This document shows, piece by piece, positions 28,217-36,866 of a stretch of 64,000 nucleotides of DNA. The notes under the pieces are model-generated. The model saw only the letters and a program-made list of their open reading frames with translations, did no database searches and was not told where the DNA came from. This stretch comes from Bacteroidia bacterium (GTDB taxonomy: Bacteria; Bacteroidota; Bacteroidia; J057). The first letter of the stretch is position 1. Every line of letters starts with the position of its first letter. Position numbers and translations under genes: made by a program. The stretch is from positions 7,068,001 to 7,132,000 of the forward strand of contig JAWPMV010000001.1 in the NCBI GenBank assembly GCA_033391075.1, given 5' to 3'.

Positions 28217-28236
28217 CAGAATATTCTGAGAATATT
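28217..28236 (+). promoter_or_regulatory. Palindrome and direct repeat upstream of a 258-residue gene
   Basis: CAGAATATTCTG (28217-28228) is a 12-bp perfect palindrome. AGAATATT recurs at 28218-28225 and 28229-28236, 11 bp apart, one helical turn. Located 34 bp before the next ATG; a good operator candidate. Confidence 0.5.
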
Positions 28237-28270
28237 TTGAAAAACTGCCTTTTTACCTATCTTAATTACA

Positions 28271-29047
28271 ATGGGAAAGCAGCATCAAAACTTACAGAAT
28301 CTCACGTTGGAAGAAGCCTCCCGGCTCATTGATAAAAGTATTAAAAGTCTTAAGGATAAACATCGCATCTATATGGGTGAGATTGGAGAAGCAATCAATT
28401 ATCGTTATTTATCCAAAGCTCGAAACATTAAATATCATCAGAACAAAGGAACTGAAAGAGTTGGTGGAAAAGACCTTCGACAAGTATTGACAGATATATT
28501 TAAGACATACAATCTGACATATGATGAAGTCAATGACGACATTCTTTTTGATGACACAGGAAATTCTCAAATGAATGGTACCAATATACGAGAACCAGTA
28601 GCATGGTATGTTTTTAATTACTTTACGCAATCAGTAAATAATCTCAATCGAGGGCTTATCATCTTCTATCCTCGAAAAGTAGAATTAATTGTAATTACCC
28701 CTAATGATTTTAATTTTAGAATAGCGTGGACAGGTGAGTATAGTTTTCGTGAGCCTTATCTTTTTCTTCATCTACAGATGGCGGATAAGCCTCATATCAA
28801 ATCAATGTTTACCCTTTACTCTGGCATTACGAAACATTGGCATTCATATTTTATTGGAAATTTCTGTGGTATTCGTGGAGATGGAGCAATGATTGCCGGA
28901 AAAGGGTTGTTGGAAAAAGTTGCTGATGAAGAAGCCGCTATGAAAAAAATCAAAGAGGAAGTTGATCCTCGAATTGTACGTTTTGTTGACAATTCAGTAA
29001 TCACCACAGAAGGTAAGATGATTACGTCCTTGGAGATGCTATCTTAA
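28271..29047 (+). CDS. Hypothetical 258-residue cytoplasmic protein
   Basis: No signal peptide or membrane segment. The N-terminal part is helical and charged (TLEEASRLIDKSIKSLKDKHRIYMGEIGEAINYRYLSKARN). The middle alternates short strands rich in aromatic residues (YPRKVELIVITPNDFNFRIAWTG). No family recognised. Its 3' end overlaps the convergent hydrolase gene by 9 bp. The nearby palindrome suggests its own regulated promoter. Confidence 0.6.
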   Translation: MGKQHQNLQNLTLEEASRLIDKSIKSLKDKHRIYMGEIGEAINYRYLSKARNIKYHQNKGTERVGGKDLRQVLTDIFKTYNLTYDEVNDDILFDDTGNSQMNGTNIREPVAWYVFNYFTQSVNNLNRGLIIFYPRKVELIVITPNDFNFRIAWTGEYSFREPYLFLHLQMADKPHIKSMFTLYSGITKHWHSYFIGNFCGIRGDGAMIAGKGLLEKVADEEAAMKKIKEEVDPRIVRFVDNSVITTEGKMITSLEMLS

Positions 29048-29737
29048 GAACTGTTCTTTCAATTTCCTTCTCGCATCTTCCCATATCGGTTTACCATGAC
29101 CGAAACAAGCTTTATGAAAATCAAACTGAGTTACTTTATAAATAGATTGTATAGCTATTTCGGGATCTTCGTTCACTGGGGAGAGACCCAACTTCATGAC
29201 GTTAGCGCATATGTCTCCGGCAATTAGTATACCTTCTTCTTTAAATAAGAGTGAAATATGGCCTAATGAATGACCAGGTGTATGAACTATATAGATACCA
29301 CCCAACAGAGAAATTTCATCACCGCTATTGAGTTTTTCTTCAACGGGGGTTGGAGCGATATTTATAGGCACTCTTTGTATTTTTGTAAGGTATACCAATC
29401 GATTTATTATTCCTGGTGTAACTACATAAGGCACTCTTCCAGCCCGACCCTCTTCTACCAATTCAGCATCATTGGTATGCATAAATACCGGGGCATTAAA
29501 GTATACTTTCGCTTGATGTAGTTCCCCAGTATGATCAGGATGACAATGGGTAACAATAATTCGATTCACATTTTTTCCAGAAAATCCCAATTGATCTATT
29601 CCTTTGAGAAGTGTTTTAAAGCTACCACTATAGCCAGTATCGACTATGGTTAATCCATTATCTTCCAAGAGAATGAAGGCATTCACATACTTTAATTTTA
29701 CCTGGAAAATTCGATCAGAGATTTTCAGAATTGACAT
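29039..29737 (-). CDS. Metallo-beta-lactamase-fold hydrolase
   Basis: 232 residues with the metal-binding motif THCHPDHTGE, a later HTPGHSLGHISL and GDICAN, and the final FGHGKPI histidine, all in the right order for a class B-like MBL hydrolase of the glyoxalase II group. Substrate unknown; the family includes thioesterases, lactonases and phosphodiesterases. No signal peptide, so cytoplasmic. On a mobile element it could be a detoxifying or lactone-degrading function, but the sequence does not decide. Confidence 0.85.
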   Translation of the reverse strand: MSILKISDRIFQVKLKYVNAFILLEDNGLTIVDTGYSGSFKTLLKGIDQLGFSGKNVNRIIVTHCHPDHTGELHQAKVYFNAPVFMHTNDAELVEEGRAGRVPYVVTPGIINRLVYLTKIQRVPINIAPTPVEEKLNSGDEISLLGGIYIVHTPGHSLGHISLLFKEEGILIAGDICANVMKLGLSPVNEDPEIAIQSIYKVTQFDFHKACFGHGKPIWEDARRKLKEQFLR

Positions 29738-29942
29738 GAAATGAGTAAAGCGTTATTCCCAAAGCTGAATTTACCGCTTTTTCTGATCTCTCTATTAATT
29801 CTCGAACTTTATCAATAATTTCTATCAGCTATTATTCTCACTCCTTTGAATTTCCATGTGATTTTCGCTGTTTTACTGACAGCCATTGGCTTAGGTTTTG
29901 TGGGATAGGGGTAGTATTCTAATTTCACTTCAGTTTTTCTGT

Positions 29943-30764
29943 ATGCGAATTCTATATTCTCTTGGTATTATAGCGATTGTCATCATAGCTTTAAATTTTG
30001 CCTACACACGGTTTATACAAGATGAGGATAGTTCTTCTAATGGCAAAGCTGTTGTGCAGAATGTTGCCGATAAAGGTGGTAGGACTATTACCCTTCGTTA
30101 CCTGAACAAAGCTGAGAATAGATATATCCACGAACCGATTCTGATTCCTTTTGCCCAGGATAAAGAGATAACCCTTGATTTTCGGAAAATAAATATGTAT
30201 ACGATTCACTTTGCTAATTCGGATGCTTCAAAAAGTAATAGTGAAAAAATAGGACGTTATGCTGAGATCCTATCAGGTGATGCGTTAGTGACTTCAAAGT
30301 ATCATGGTAATAAGGTGCTCTGTAAGCAAGGCTGTACACTGTATGGAAAAAGTGTATCCTTTTTTCGTTCTCAGCATGATGTCGTAAAGGTTCGCGTTGC
30401 CTATTGGAGAAAATCAGATAATTTCATACCAAATACCAAGCATAATGTATGGATTAACTGTAATAGTAAGAGTTGTGAAGAAAGCACTACTATCAGATCA
30501 CGAGAACCGCGATCATTTGATTTTACCTTTCCATCTAATTCACGGAAGAAGTATGAGCACAACATTGTATTTCCCAAGTATTTTCGTAAAGTAAAAGTAA
30601 CTGGAGTAAAAGGTACCCTAAAAGTATATTGTTGCTCCCGAATACATACTCTATCTCCTGGACAATCAGCTTGGATTAGGAATTCAACTGGTTCACTTAT
30701 TTTGAAGCTTGCTTCAGACGACCCTCAGGCTACACTCAGTATAGATGTCGCAAAGGTTCAATAA
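29943..30764 (+). CDS. Membrane-anchored hypothetical protein
   Basis: Start at the ATG at 29943 (MRILYSLGIIAIVIIALNFAYTRF), which gives a clean N-terminal anchor; a longer frame from 29898 is less likely. The 250-residue outside part is basic, beta-rich and carries several cysteines in CKQGC-, NCNSKSC- and CC-type pairs. No family recognised. Ends 13 bp from the convergent TPR gene. Confidence 0.6.
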   Translation: MRILYSLGIIAIVIIALNFAYTRFIQDEDSSSNGKAVVQNVADKGGRTITLRYLNKAENRYIHEPILIPFAQDKEITLDFRKINMYTIHFANSDASKSNSEKIGRYAEILSGDALVTSKYHGNKVLCKQGCTLYGKSVSFFRSQHDVVKVRVAYWRKSDNFIPNTKHNVWINCNSKSCEESTTIRSREPRSFDFTFPSNSRKKYEHNIVFPKYFRKVKVTGVKGTLKVYCCSRIHTLSPGQSAWIRNSTGSLILKLASDDPQATLSIDVAKVQ

Positions 30765-30777
30765 CATCCTGCTCTGA

Positions 30778-32412
30778 TTACTTGCGAGATCTTCCGTTAC
30801 CTTGTTTGAGGGTTGGATTTTTGGCAGTAAAGAAATCATAGATCTGCACAGCTAATAGAATAAGAGCAATAATGAATACGAGATTGAAGGCGTAATCAAA
30901 GATTTTCCAACCAAACAGTATCCATTTGAGGAGTTGTAAGGCCCAGTACACGACAAAGAGGATAATGGCTCCAACGACAGAACCCCAGAACATATCTTTA
31001 AGGTGATGAGTGGGAATATTTTTTACCAAGTGGCTAAAGGTCGCTTCACGTGCTTGGCGCAAGTTATTGGTCATTGAAGAGAGGTGACGATGAGCGTCTC
31101 GTTCTTGTTGGATAAAAGGAAAGATTGAAGTGGTAATGGTTTTTTCCTTCCAGATCGGCCCTGAAGCTATATGTTGGGTAAATTGGTTAATATCAGCTCC
31201 ATAGCTATCCCCCTCTATATCGGCAGTGAAGTTTTTGAAATGTAGTTTTACAGCTGGACCAAAGTCAGGATCATTAGGAAAAACCGGGTAATGAAGGATT
31301 GTCCATTTTAGTTTTTGACTAGCTAATTTGTGTGCATCAAAAGAATCAAGAAGAGTATTCGTCGCTAAAAGCTGTCCGAGATTATGAAAGGTCTGTTTGG
31401 CCTTTGATTGAGGAATAATGACCTGTTTCGCTTTTTCATATTCTTTCAATACGGGCACACGATATTTGTCTTTACGAGCAATGAGACGGCCCTGGATAGT
31501 TGGATTGTTCCCCAGAGTTTTATCGTTTGCAATCAAGATGCAATACTCTAATTTTTGATTGAGGAGCTTATCTACAGTATTAGCAGCTTCATTATCTTTT
31601 CTTAGTCTCACTTCAAGTCTAGCTTTTTCAAATAGGGTGTCGATTCTTTTAGGGAAATATCTGACGGTGGTAGTACAGATATTTAAAGCTTTACTCACGT
31701 TGCCCAAAAGAAACTGACACCGGGCTTGCATATTGAAAGCATCTCCAGCGTGTTCTTTGATGATATTTAATGCAATTTCTCCTCCTAATGCCGTCTGGCT
31801 ACGTCTAGAGGTATCACTGGACTCAGCCAGGGCATATTCCCCTGCCCGTCTGAAGTAGTTTTCAGCCTTGGTGAGATTGGCATGGTGGGGTGAGAAGAAG
31901 TGGATTATGCCCATACGATAAAGAGCAAAGTAATCCGCCGGTTCGATCTCGATAGCTTGACTGAAGTTACGATACGCATCATGGAACCGGTCTGGGAATT
32001 TGGTGCTGTTATGGAGATGTTTGAAGCCTTCTTTGAGTTTATATTCTCGTTCTTTTTGACTATCAGGAATCGCAAGTCTTTGGATAACGGATTCCAAATA
32101 TTGATTGGTTCTTTTTGTTTCTTCAACCAGAGCAGCACTGTCGCCCATGATCTGTGAAAGCAGCTCAATCATCACCTCCTGATTATTCCCTAGTCTAGTA
32201 AAACCAGCTTGAAGATTTTTCGCGACTACCTCGGTACTTCTAGTAGTGGCGTGGAGCTGTGCCCGAGTGCTTTGGGCGATAAGTTCAGATTGATCATTGA
32301 TAGCACGCTCTAATTGTTCTTGCCCGCGAGTGAGGTCTTTGAGGTACCGTCCATTTTTGATTTGCTGTTCCCATTGATCAGATGAGGTTAAATCGGGCCA
32401 AAATGTTGACAT
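30778..32412 (-). CDS. TPR and coiled-coil protein with C-terminal membrane helices
   Basis: 544 residues. Residues 15-120 form a coiled coil (LKDLTRGQEQLERAINDQSELIAQSTRAQ...). TPR-like repeats follow (FHDAYRNFSQAIEIEPADYFALYRMGIIHF, AGDAFNMQARCQFLLGN). Two hydrophobic helices sit near the C-terminus (VVGAIILFVVYWALQLLKWI and FNLVFIIALILLAVQIY), then a basic tail. Likely an inner-membrane scaffold with its bulk in the cytoplasm. The coiled-coil plus TPR plus membrane layout recalls abortive-infection effectors but also ordinary scaffolds; unassigned. Confidence 0.6.
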   Translation of the reverse strand: MSTFWPDLTSSDQWEQQIKNGRYLKDLTRGQEQLERAINDQSELIAQSTRAQLHATTRSTEVVAKNLQAGFTRLGNNQEVMIELLSQIMGDSAALVEETKRTNQYLESVIQRLAIPDSQKEREYKLKEGFKHLHNSTKFPDRFHDAYRNFSQAIEIEPADYFALYRMGIIHFFSPHHANLTKAENYFRRAGEYALAESSDTSRRSQTALGGEIALNIIKEHAGDAFNMQARCQFLLGNVSKALNICTTTVRYFPKRIDTLFEKARLEVRLRKDNEAANTVDKLLNQKLEYCILIANDKTLGNNPTIQGRLIARKDKYRVPVLKEYEKAKQVIIPQSKAKQTFHNLGQLLATNTLLDSFDAHKLASQKLKWTILHYPVFPNDPDFGPAVKLHFKNFTADIEGDSYGADINQFTQHIASGPIWKEKTITTSIFPFIQQERDAHRHLSSMTNNLRQAREATFSHLVKNIPTHHLKDMFWGSVVGAIILFVVYWALQLLKWILFGWKIFDYAFNLVFIIALILLAVQIYDFFTAKNPTLKQGNGRSRK

Positions 32413-32608
32413 GTGTGCAATGGTTTATATGACGGAGTGGAAAGACCGTTAACTTACATATTTTGAGTTAACGAACCAACAATAATCACCCACAAAGATC
32501 ATGCAAATCATTCTTTTCCTTTAGATGCCACATGTTTTTACGAACTCGCCCGAATTCGGATAAATAACAGAATACTAGATTCATTGTATTGTTGTAGGAA
32601 GGCGATAT

Positions 32609-33301
32609 ATGCTACTATCATACTTAATGATAGAAGGTTCTCTACAAAACGGCGATATAGAGTTTAAGGCTTTAAACAATAGTTATGAATTACTTGAAGG
32701 ACACACATTCCCTGAAGTTGATCCGGGGATTAGAAGTGAGCAGAGGGATCTTCGGGATGAAGGTATTCGTTCAAATCTAAAAAATCAACGAATTGACGAG
32801 CAAATGAAAGCCTATATTGATGCAGGCATAGCTACTGAGGTTGATTTCCTTGAACGAGATTCTAATGACGTACACTCTTCAAAAATTGGAGACAAGATAT
32901 TTAGCCTTAAAATGAAATATCGTGAGCAAGGTCTTGATTTTCAGACTGCCTCAGTATGGAATGAAACTGGTGATGTAACTGGTTATCGATGCTTTACTAT
33001 CAATAGGGAGCTATCGCAAGAACAGATTGAACGTCAAGAAGAAATCGAATTTATTGCAGAAAAAAGATATCAAAGAGGTTGGCAATATGAAATTGAAGAG
33101 AGAGAACGCGGCTATCAGGGCGAAGTAGAAGCTGGAAATATGGTCTATTTAGGACAGCTCAGCGACGCTGAATATTTTTCAATTAGACGTGAGCTTGCTA
33201 TTCCATTTGGTGATATTGAGACTTTGCCAACTTTTGATGAATTAGGAAATCCAGAATCAGATCAACAAAAAGTTTTTGTCTATGTAAACCCTCAAAACTA
33301 A
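32609..33301 (+). CDS. Hypothetical acidic protein
   Basis: 230 residues, strongly acidic with a charged helical middle (REQRDLRDEGIRSNLKNQRIDEQMKAYIDAG and QEEIEFIAEKRYQRGWQYEIEERERGYQGEVE). No membrane segment or known domain. Ends before a strong bidirectional terminator. The acidic character is like some DNA-mimic inhibitors, but that is only a compositional remark. Confidence 0.55.
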   Translation: MLLSYLMIEGSLQNGDIEFKALNNSYELLEGHTFPEVDPGIRSEQRDLRDEGIRSNLKNQRIDEQMKAYIDAGIATEVDFLERDSNDVHSSKIGDKIFSLKMKYREQGLDFQTASVWNETGDVTGYRCFTINRELSQEQIERQEEIEFIAEKRYQRGWQYEIEERERGYQGEVEAGNMVYLGQLSDAEYFSIRRELAIPFGDIETLPTFDELGNPESDQQKVFVYVNPQN

Positions 33302-33390
33302 TCTATGTTTGCTAGTCAAACTTTTAGTAACTCACTAATGAGCTGATCGAAATATTCGTGGATAATGTATAATCAAAGGACTAATCAAAA

Positions 33391-33420
33391 ACAAGCCTGT
33401 CAACACTTTGACAGGCTTGT
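33391..33420. terminator. Bidirectional terminator
   Basis: Perfect 12-bp stem ACAAGCCTGTCA / TGACAGGCTTGT with a 6-nt loop and T-tracts on both sides (TTTGTTTTT on plus, TTTTTGA on minus). Confidence 0.9.
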
Positions 33421-33443
33421 TTTGTTTTTCTTGAGAAACGTAG

Positions 33444-33622
33444 ACATGAAAGACTTGCCCTGCACACATCTGCTATTGATTGGTGTGCCTCTGGCTTGAG
33501 ATCCATCTGTTGTTGGGTAAGATGATCTCAGCCACCCCGGCGCCTTTCATGTGCAAGATAGCCACCTGACAACACATTGATGTCGTGTCGGTGTCTGGTG
33601 GCATCTTGGCGGGGAATTCCCC
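33444..33622. ncRNA. Candidate structured RNA or oriT-like region
   Basis: No gene fits here, but pairing is dense. A closing stem (ACATGAAAG 33444-33452 with CTTTCATGT 33544-33552) encloses GCACAC/GTGTGC (33462-33467, 33483-33488) and a 15-bp stem with two single-nt bulges (33492-33508 with 33520-33534), giving a three-way junction. A second long hairpin follows (33554-33571 with 33592-33608), then a 12-bp palindrome GGGGAATTCCCC (33611-33622). It could be a folded RNA on either strand, or DNA structure for transfer or replication. Strand and role are unknown. Confidence 0.5.
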
Positions 33623-33630
33623 CTGCACCC

Positions 33631-33936
33631 CTAAGATTTTATTGTTTTTACCTTCAAGAATCTTTCTGCCTCTTCATAATCTCCCAAATGTGCACGCATT
33701 AAGCTCTTCCAAAGGCGACCATGGTTTGGGACAAAACAATGAAGTATTTCGTGCACAATAACATAATCCACCACATCATTGGAGTATGAGAGCAACTCGT
33801 GGTTGAAGGTGAGATGTTTTCGAGTAGAACAAGAGGCCCATTTCCTCTTCATCGGACGCACTGTCGTAGAATTGATATCTGCATCAAGTTTCTCAGCCCA
33901 GTGATATACTCTTTCTTTAAAATCAGCTTTAGTCAC
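33631..33936 (-). CDS. YgjP-like metallopeptidase (DUF45)
   Basis: 101 residues. The conserved KRKWASCSTRKHLTFNHELLSYSNDVVDYVIVHEILHC run with HEILHC...NHG is the zinc site of the YgjP/SprT-like family. It is shorter than free-standing YgjP, keeping only the catalytic C-terminal part. It lies 5 bp after hsdR on the same strand; such proteins are frequent companions of type I restriction operons, with unproven role. Confidence 0.85.
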   Translation of the reverse strand: MTKADFKERVYHWAEKLDADINSTTVRPMKRKWASCSTRKHLTFNHELLSYSNDVVDYVIVHEILHCFVPNHGRLWKSLMRAHLGDYEEAERFLKVKTIKS

Positions 33937-33941
33937 AAGTC

Positions 33942-36866
33942 TTAAATCTTATGCGCTTTCTTAATGATGGTGAATAGATGCTCCACAATATCGGTCGCTA
34001 TATTTGGATCATCTACCTGCGACAACACTGCAAAGGTGACCTTCCGACGTAATTCCCTATAATCCCGCTCACTACTTACCCAGTTCACATGCTCAGTAAA
34101 GGCTCCCTTTATTCTTTTGCCTACTTCTTCGGCTTCTCCCACACCCACATCAAGTAACGTTCGATAGAAAAAGAAAGTAAGTCCATCAAAGCCTTTTTTA
34201 GACTGCTCCCTTCTGCGGCGGTTATCTTCTTCGATTTGTTTGAATAACTCTTGAAGGGCTTCAGAAGTGGTCATTTGCCGATTCTCAAAGCTTTCTTTAA
34301 CTGTCTGTGCTCTGTCTGACATGGCAATAAGGAAGGGATCACCACTTTGTTCTTCTGCATTCTTTTCAATACTCTTTACCAAGTTAATGACCTTGGTATT
34401 ATCGCCACCGGTTTTCTTTTGGATCTGCGAAATGGTGTCTTCATTTATTTCATAAAATTCATTGACCATTTCAATATCCGTAGCCCCTATTTTCTCTTGA
34501 ACAAGCTCACTGGTCTTTTTTTGGAAATCCCTATCAACGTATACCCGTTTGGCATAAGCCCGGCTTACAACCTGGTAAATTGCACTCAGCGTTCCATAAT
34601 CATCAATGTATGACCGTAAAAAGGCATCAGGAGAAATAATTTCGTAGAGCATTTCAATCTCTTTGTACTCTTTGAAAAATTCTTTTCGTCGGTCTTTATC
34701 ACGGAAGTATTCGATCAGACTATCAACATCTTTATCATTAAAATTCTGTTCAATTAATGCCAGGTACTGAGGAGCTTTATCCCGCATTTTCGAGGCGAAC
34801 AGTGTTTTGAGTAGTTTGATGTCTTTTACAATGGCGTTGATCTCTTCACTATCGAAGGCCAGGGCAGCTTCCAACTTGTCAAAGATCCCGACAAAATCTA
34901 ATACGAATCCATGAGGTTTGACCATTTCCTGATCCTCATTTTCGTACGGCCTATTAACGCGGGCAATTGCCTGGAGAAGGGTGTGGTCACGCATGGGTTT
35001 ATCAAGGTACATGGCGTAGAGAATGGGGGCGTCAAAACCAGTAAGAAGTTTTTCGGTCACGATGAGGATTTTCGGTTGCTCTCCATGTTTGGTGAATTCC
35101 CGGCGAATACGCCGCTCTTCTCGTTCGTCTATATGAAACTCCTTGAGAAGTTCTTTATCGTTGTTATTTCCAGTATAGACGACAGCTGAATAGTCTCCGG
35201 GCAGGTATTTATCAATCGCCTTTTTATACAAAGCACAAGCTTCTCGGTCTACTGCAACCAGAAATGCCTTATACCCTAATGGCTCAACATTCAGCTGATA
35301 GTGCTCGGCAACATACTTAGCCACCTTTTCAATTCGATTTCTCCCTTTGAGGAAATTCTTAATATTGACAGCACGATCCAGAATTTTGTTTAGCTCCTCA
35401 ATGTCTGCCACCCCTTCTGATTCTGCCAAGGCCAAAAATTCATTTTCAAGGTCTTCTACTGGGACCAACATTTCATTGGGAGCCAGATTGTAGTACAGCG
35501 GAAGTGTTGTTCCATCAGCAATACTGTCTTTGATTGTGTATTTATGGAGATAGCCCTGGGCGTCATCAACGCCAAAGGTTTTGAATGTACCTTTCCCGTA
35601 GGCAGTTTTATCAATTGGTGTCCCGGTAAAGCCAATATATGTGGCATTGGGGATACCAGCCATGAGATAGTTACCCAAGTCGCCTCCAGTAGTACGGTGA
35701 GCTTCATCAACCAGTACATAAATATTGGACCGGGTGTTAACGTTAGGCTTGAGATCACGGAATTTATGAATCATAGTCACGACGACACCGCGATAGTCAT
35801 CACGTAATATCTTCTGAAGCTCTTTAATGTTGTAAGCATGTCTAACATTATTCAACCCCAAAGATGTCAGATTTTTAAGCATCTGGTCTTCTAACTCATT
35901 GCGATCAATCAAAAGAAGAATGGTAGGCTTTTCAGATTCAGGAGCCTTGAATAGTAATTCTGCTGCCTTGATCATCGTAAATGTCTTTCCACTACCCTGA
36001 GTATGCCACACCAAGCCTCTTGTTTTCTTGGCATCATGCGAACGCTCAACGACGGCCTCAACCGCCTCAGTTTGATGCTGGCGAAGAATGTACTTTTGCA
36101 TCATCTCATCCTTTTCGGCGAAGATCACGTAATCCTTAACCATTTTAAGGAGTCGTGTCGGTTCACAAAATGATTTTACTTTAGATTCAAGATGTCCGAT
36201 TTGCTCATCCTTCCAGTTAAAGATATTTCGGCGTACCAAATTCCAGGTTACACCATATGCAAAGCCTATTGATTCTGTTGCAGTAAACAACATTTGAGGA
36301 ACGAACAATTCTGGAGTCTCACGGTGGTAGCGACGAATTTGATCAACCCCAAGTGCAATGGCTTCGTCTTTGTTGGCATTTTTACACTCGATGACTAAAA
36401 TCGGCATACCATTAACCAGGAATACTACATCTTCTCGTGTTCCATATCGTCCATTGTTCCAATAGAATTCTTCGGTTACATGAAGTGTATTGTTTTCAAA
36501 ATTGTCATAATCGATGAGTTTGAGATCGTATTCACGATTTTCTCCAGGATGAAAAAATGTAGCCTCATTACGGAGGTATTGGTGAAAATTTTGATTGCCC
36601 CAGATATCGTGATGGAGCCGAGAAAAATCTCCAATCAATGCTCCTTTTGACTCAGTATACTCTGGATTTAGTTGTATAACTTTTTCATATAGGTGATCAG
36701 TAAAAAAGGCTGAAGCGTTTTTGGCTTTTTCTGCTGGAGAAGTTTTTGACTGATCAAAACCGCGAAAGGATTCTGCTTCAGAGCGAGGGACAAATGTCCA
36801 CCCAATTTCCTTGGCATATTTCAAGATGCGAGCTTGGACAGTTTTATGTTCTCCTGGTTTAGGCAT
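33942..36866 (-). CDS. hsdR: Type I restriction enzyme R subunit (HsdR)
   Basis: 974 residues. The N-terminal nuclease domain has the PD-(D/E)XK residues Asp146 and Glu160-x-Lys162 (ILVIECKNANKDEA). The motor follows: LVWHTQGSGKT Walker A (about 286-295), DEAH (387-390), FTGTPI, and a TGFDAPILYAMYLDKP / QAIARVNRP helicase end. The C-terminal helical domain binds the methylase core. It translocates DNA and cuts unmethylated DNA away from the recognition site. Its start overlaps the hsdS stop by 8 bp, so expression follows HsdS. Confidence 0.95.
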   Translation of the reverse strand: MPKPGEHKTVQARILKYAKEIGWTFVPRSEAESFRGFDQSKTSPAEKAKNASAFFTDHLYEKVIQLNPEYTESKGALIGDFSRLHHDIWGNQNFHQYLRNEATFFHPGENREYDLKLIDYDNFENNTLHVTEEFYWNNGRYGTREDVVFLVNGMPILVIECKNANKDEAIALGVDQIRRYHRETPELFVPQMLFTATESIGFAYGVTWNLVRRNIFNWKDEQIGHLESKVKSFCEPTRLLKMVKDYVIFAEKDEMMQKYILRQHQTEAVEAVVERSHDAKKTRGLVWHTQGSGKTFTMIKAAELLFKAPESEKPTILLLIDRNELEDQMLKNLTSLGLNNVRHAYNIKELQKILRDDYRGVVVTMIHKFRDLKPNVNTRSNIYVLVDEAHRTTGGDLGNYLMAGIPNATYIGFTGTPIDKTAYGKGTFKTFGVDDAQGYLHKYTIKDSIADGTTLPLYYNLAPNEMLVPVEDLENEFLALAESEGVADIEELNKILDRAVNIKNFLKGRNRIEKVAKYVAEHYQLNVEPLGYKAFLVAVDREACALYKKAIDKYLPGDYSAVVYTGNNNDKELLKEFHIDEREERRIRREFTKHGEQPKILIVTEKLLTGFDAPILYAMYLDKPMRDHTLLQAIARVNRPYENEDQEMVKPHGFVLDFVGIFDKLEAALAFDSEEINAIVKDIKLLKTLFASKMRDKAPQYLALIEQNFNDKDVDSLIEYFRDKDRRKEFFKEYKEIEMLYEIISPDAFLRSYIDDYGTLSAIYQVVSRAYAKRVYVDRDFQKKTSELVQEKIGATDIEMVNEFYEINEDTISQIQKKTGGDNTKVINLVKSIEKNAEEQSGDPFLIAMSDRAQTVKESFENRQMTTSEALQELFKQIEEDNRRRREQSKKGFDGLTFFFYRTLLDVGVGEAEEVGKRIKGAFTEHVNWVSSERDYRELRRKVTFAVLSQVDDPNIATDIVEHLFTIIKKAHKI

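Noticed and set aside
33505-33530. GTTGGGT fits the GTTRRRY core of integron attC sites
   Set aside because: No matching RYYYAAC partner at the right spacing and no integron integrase; more likely chance within the structured region.
33444-33622. Retron or IS200-type ωRNA explanation for the structured region
   Set aside because: No reverse transcriptase or TnpB/IscB gene lies in the element.
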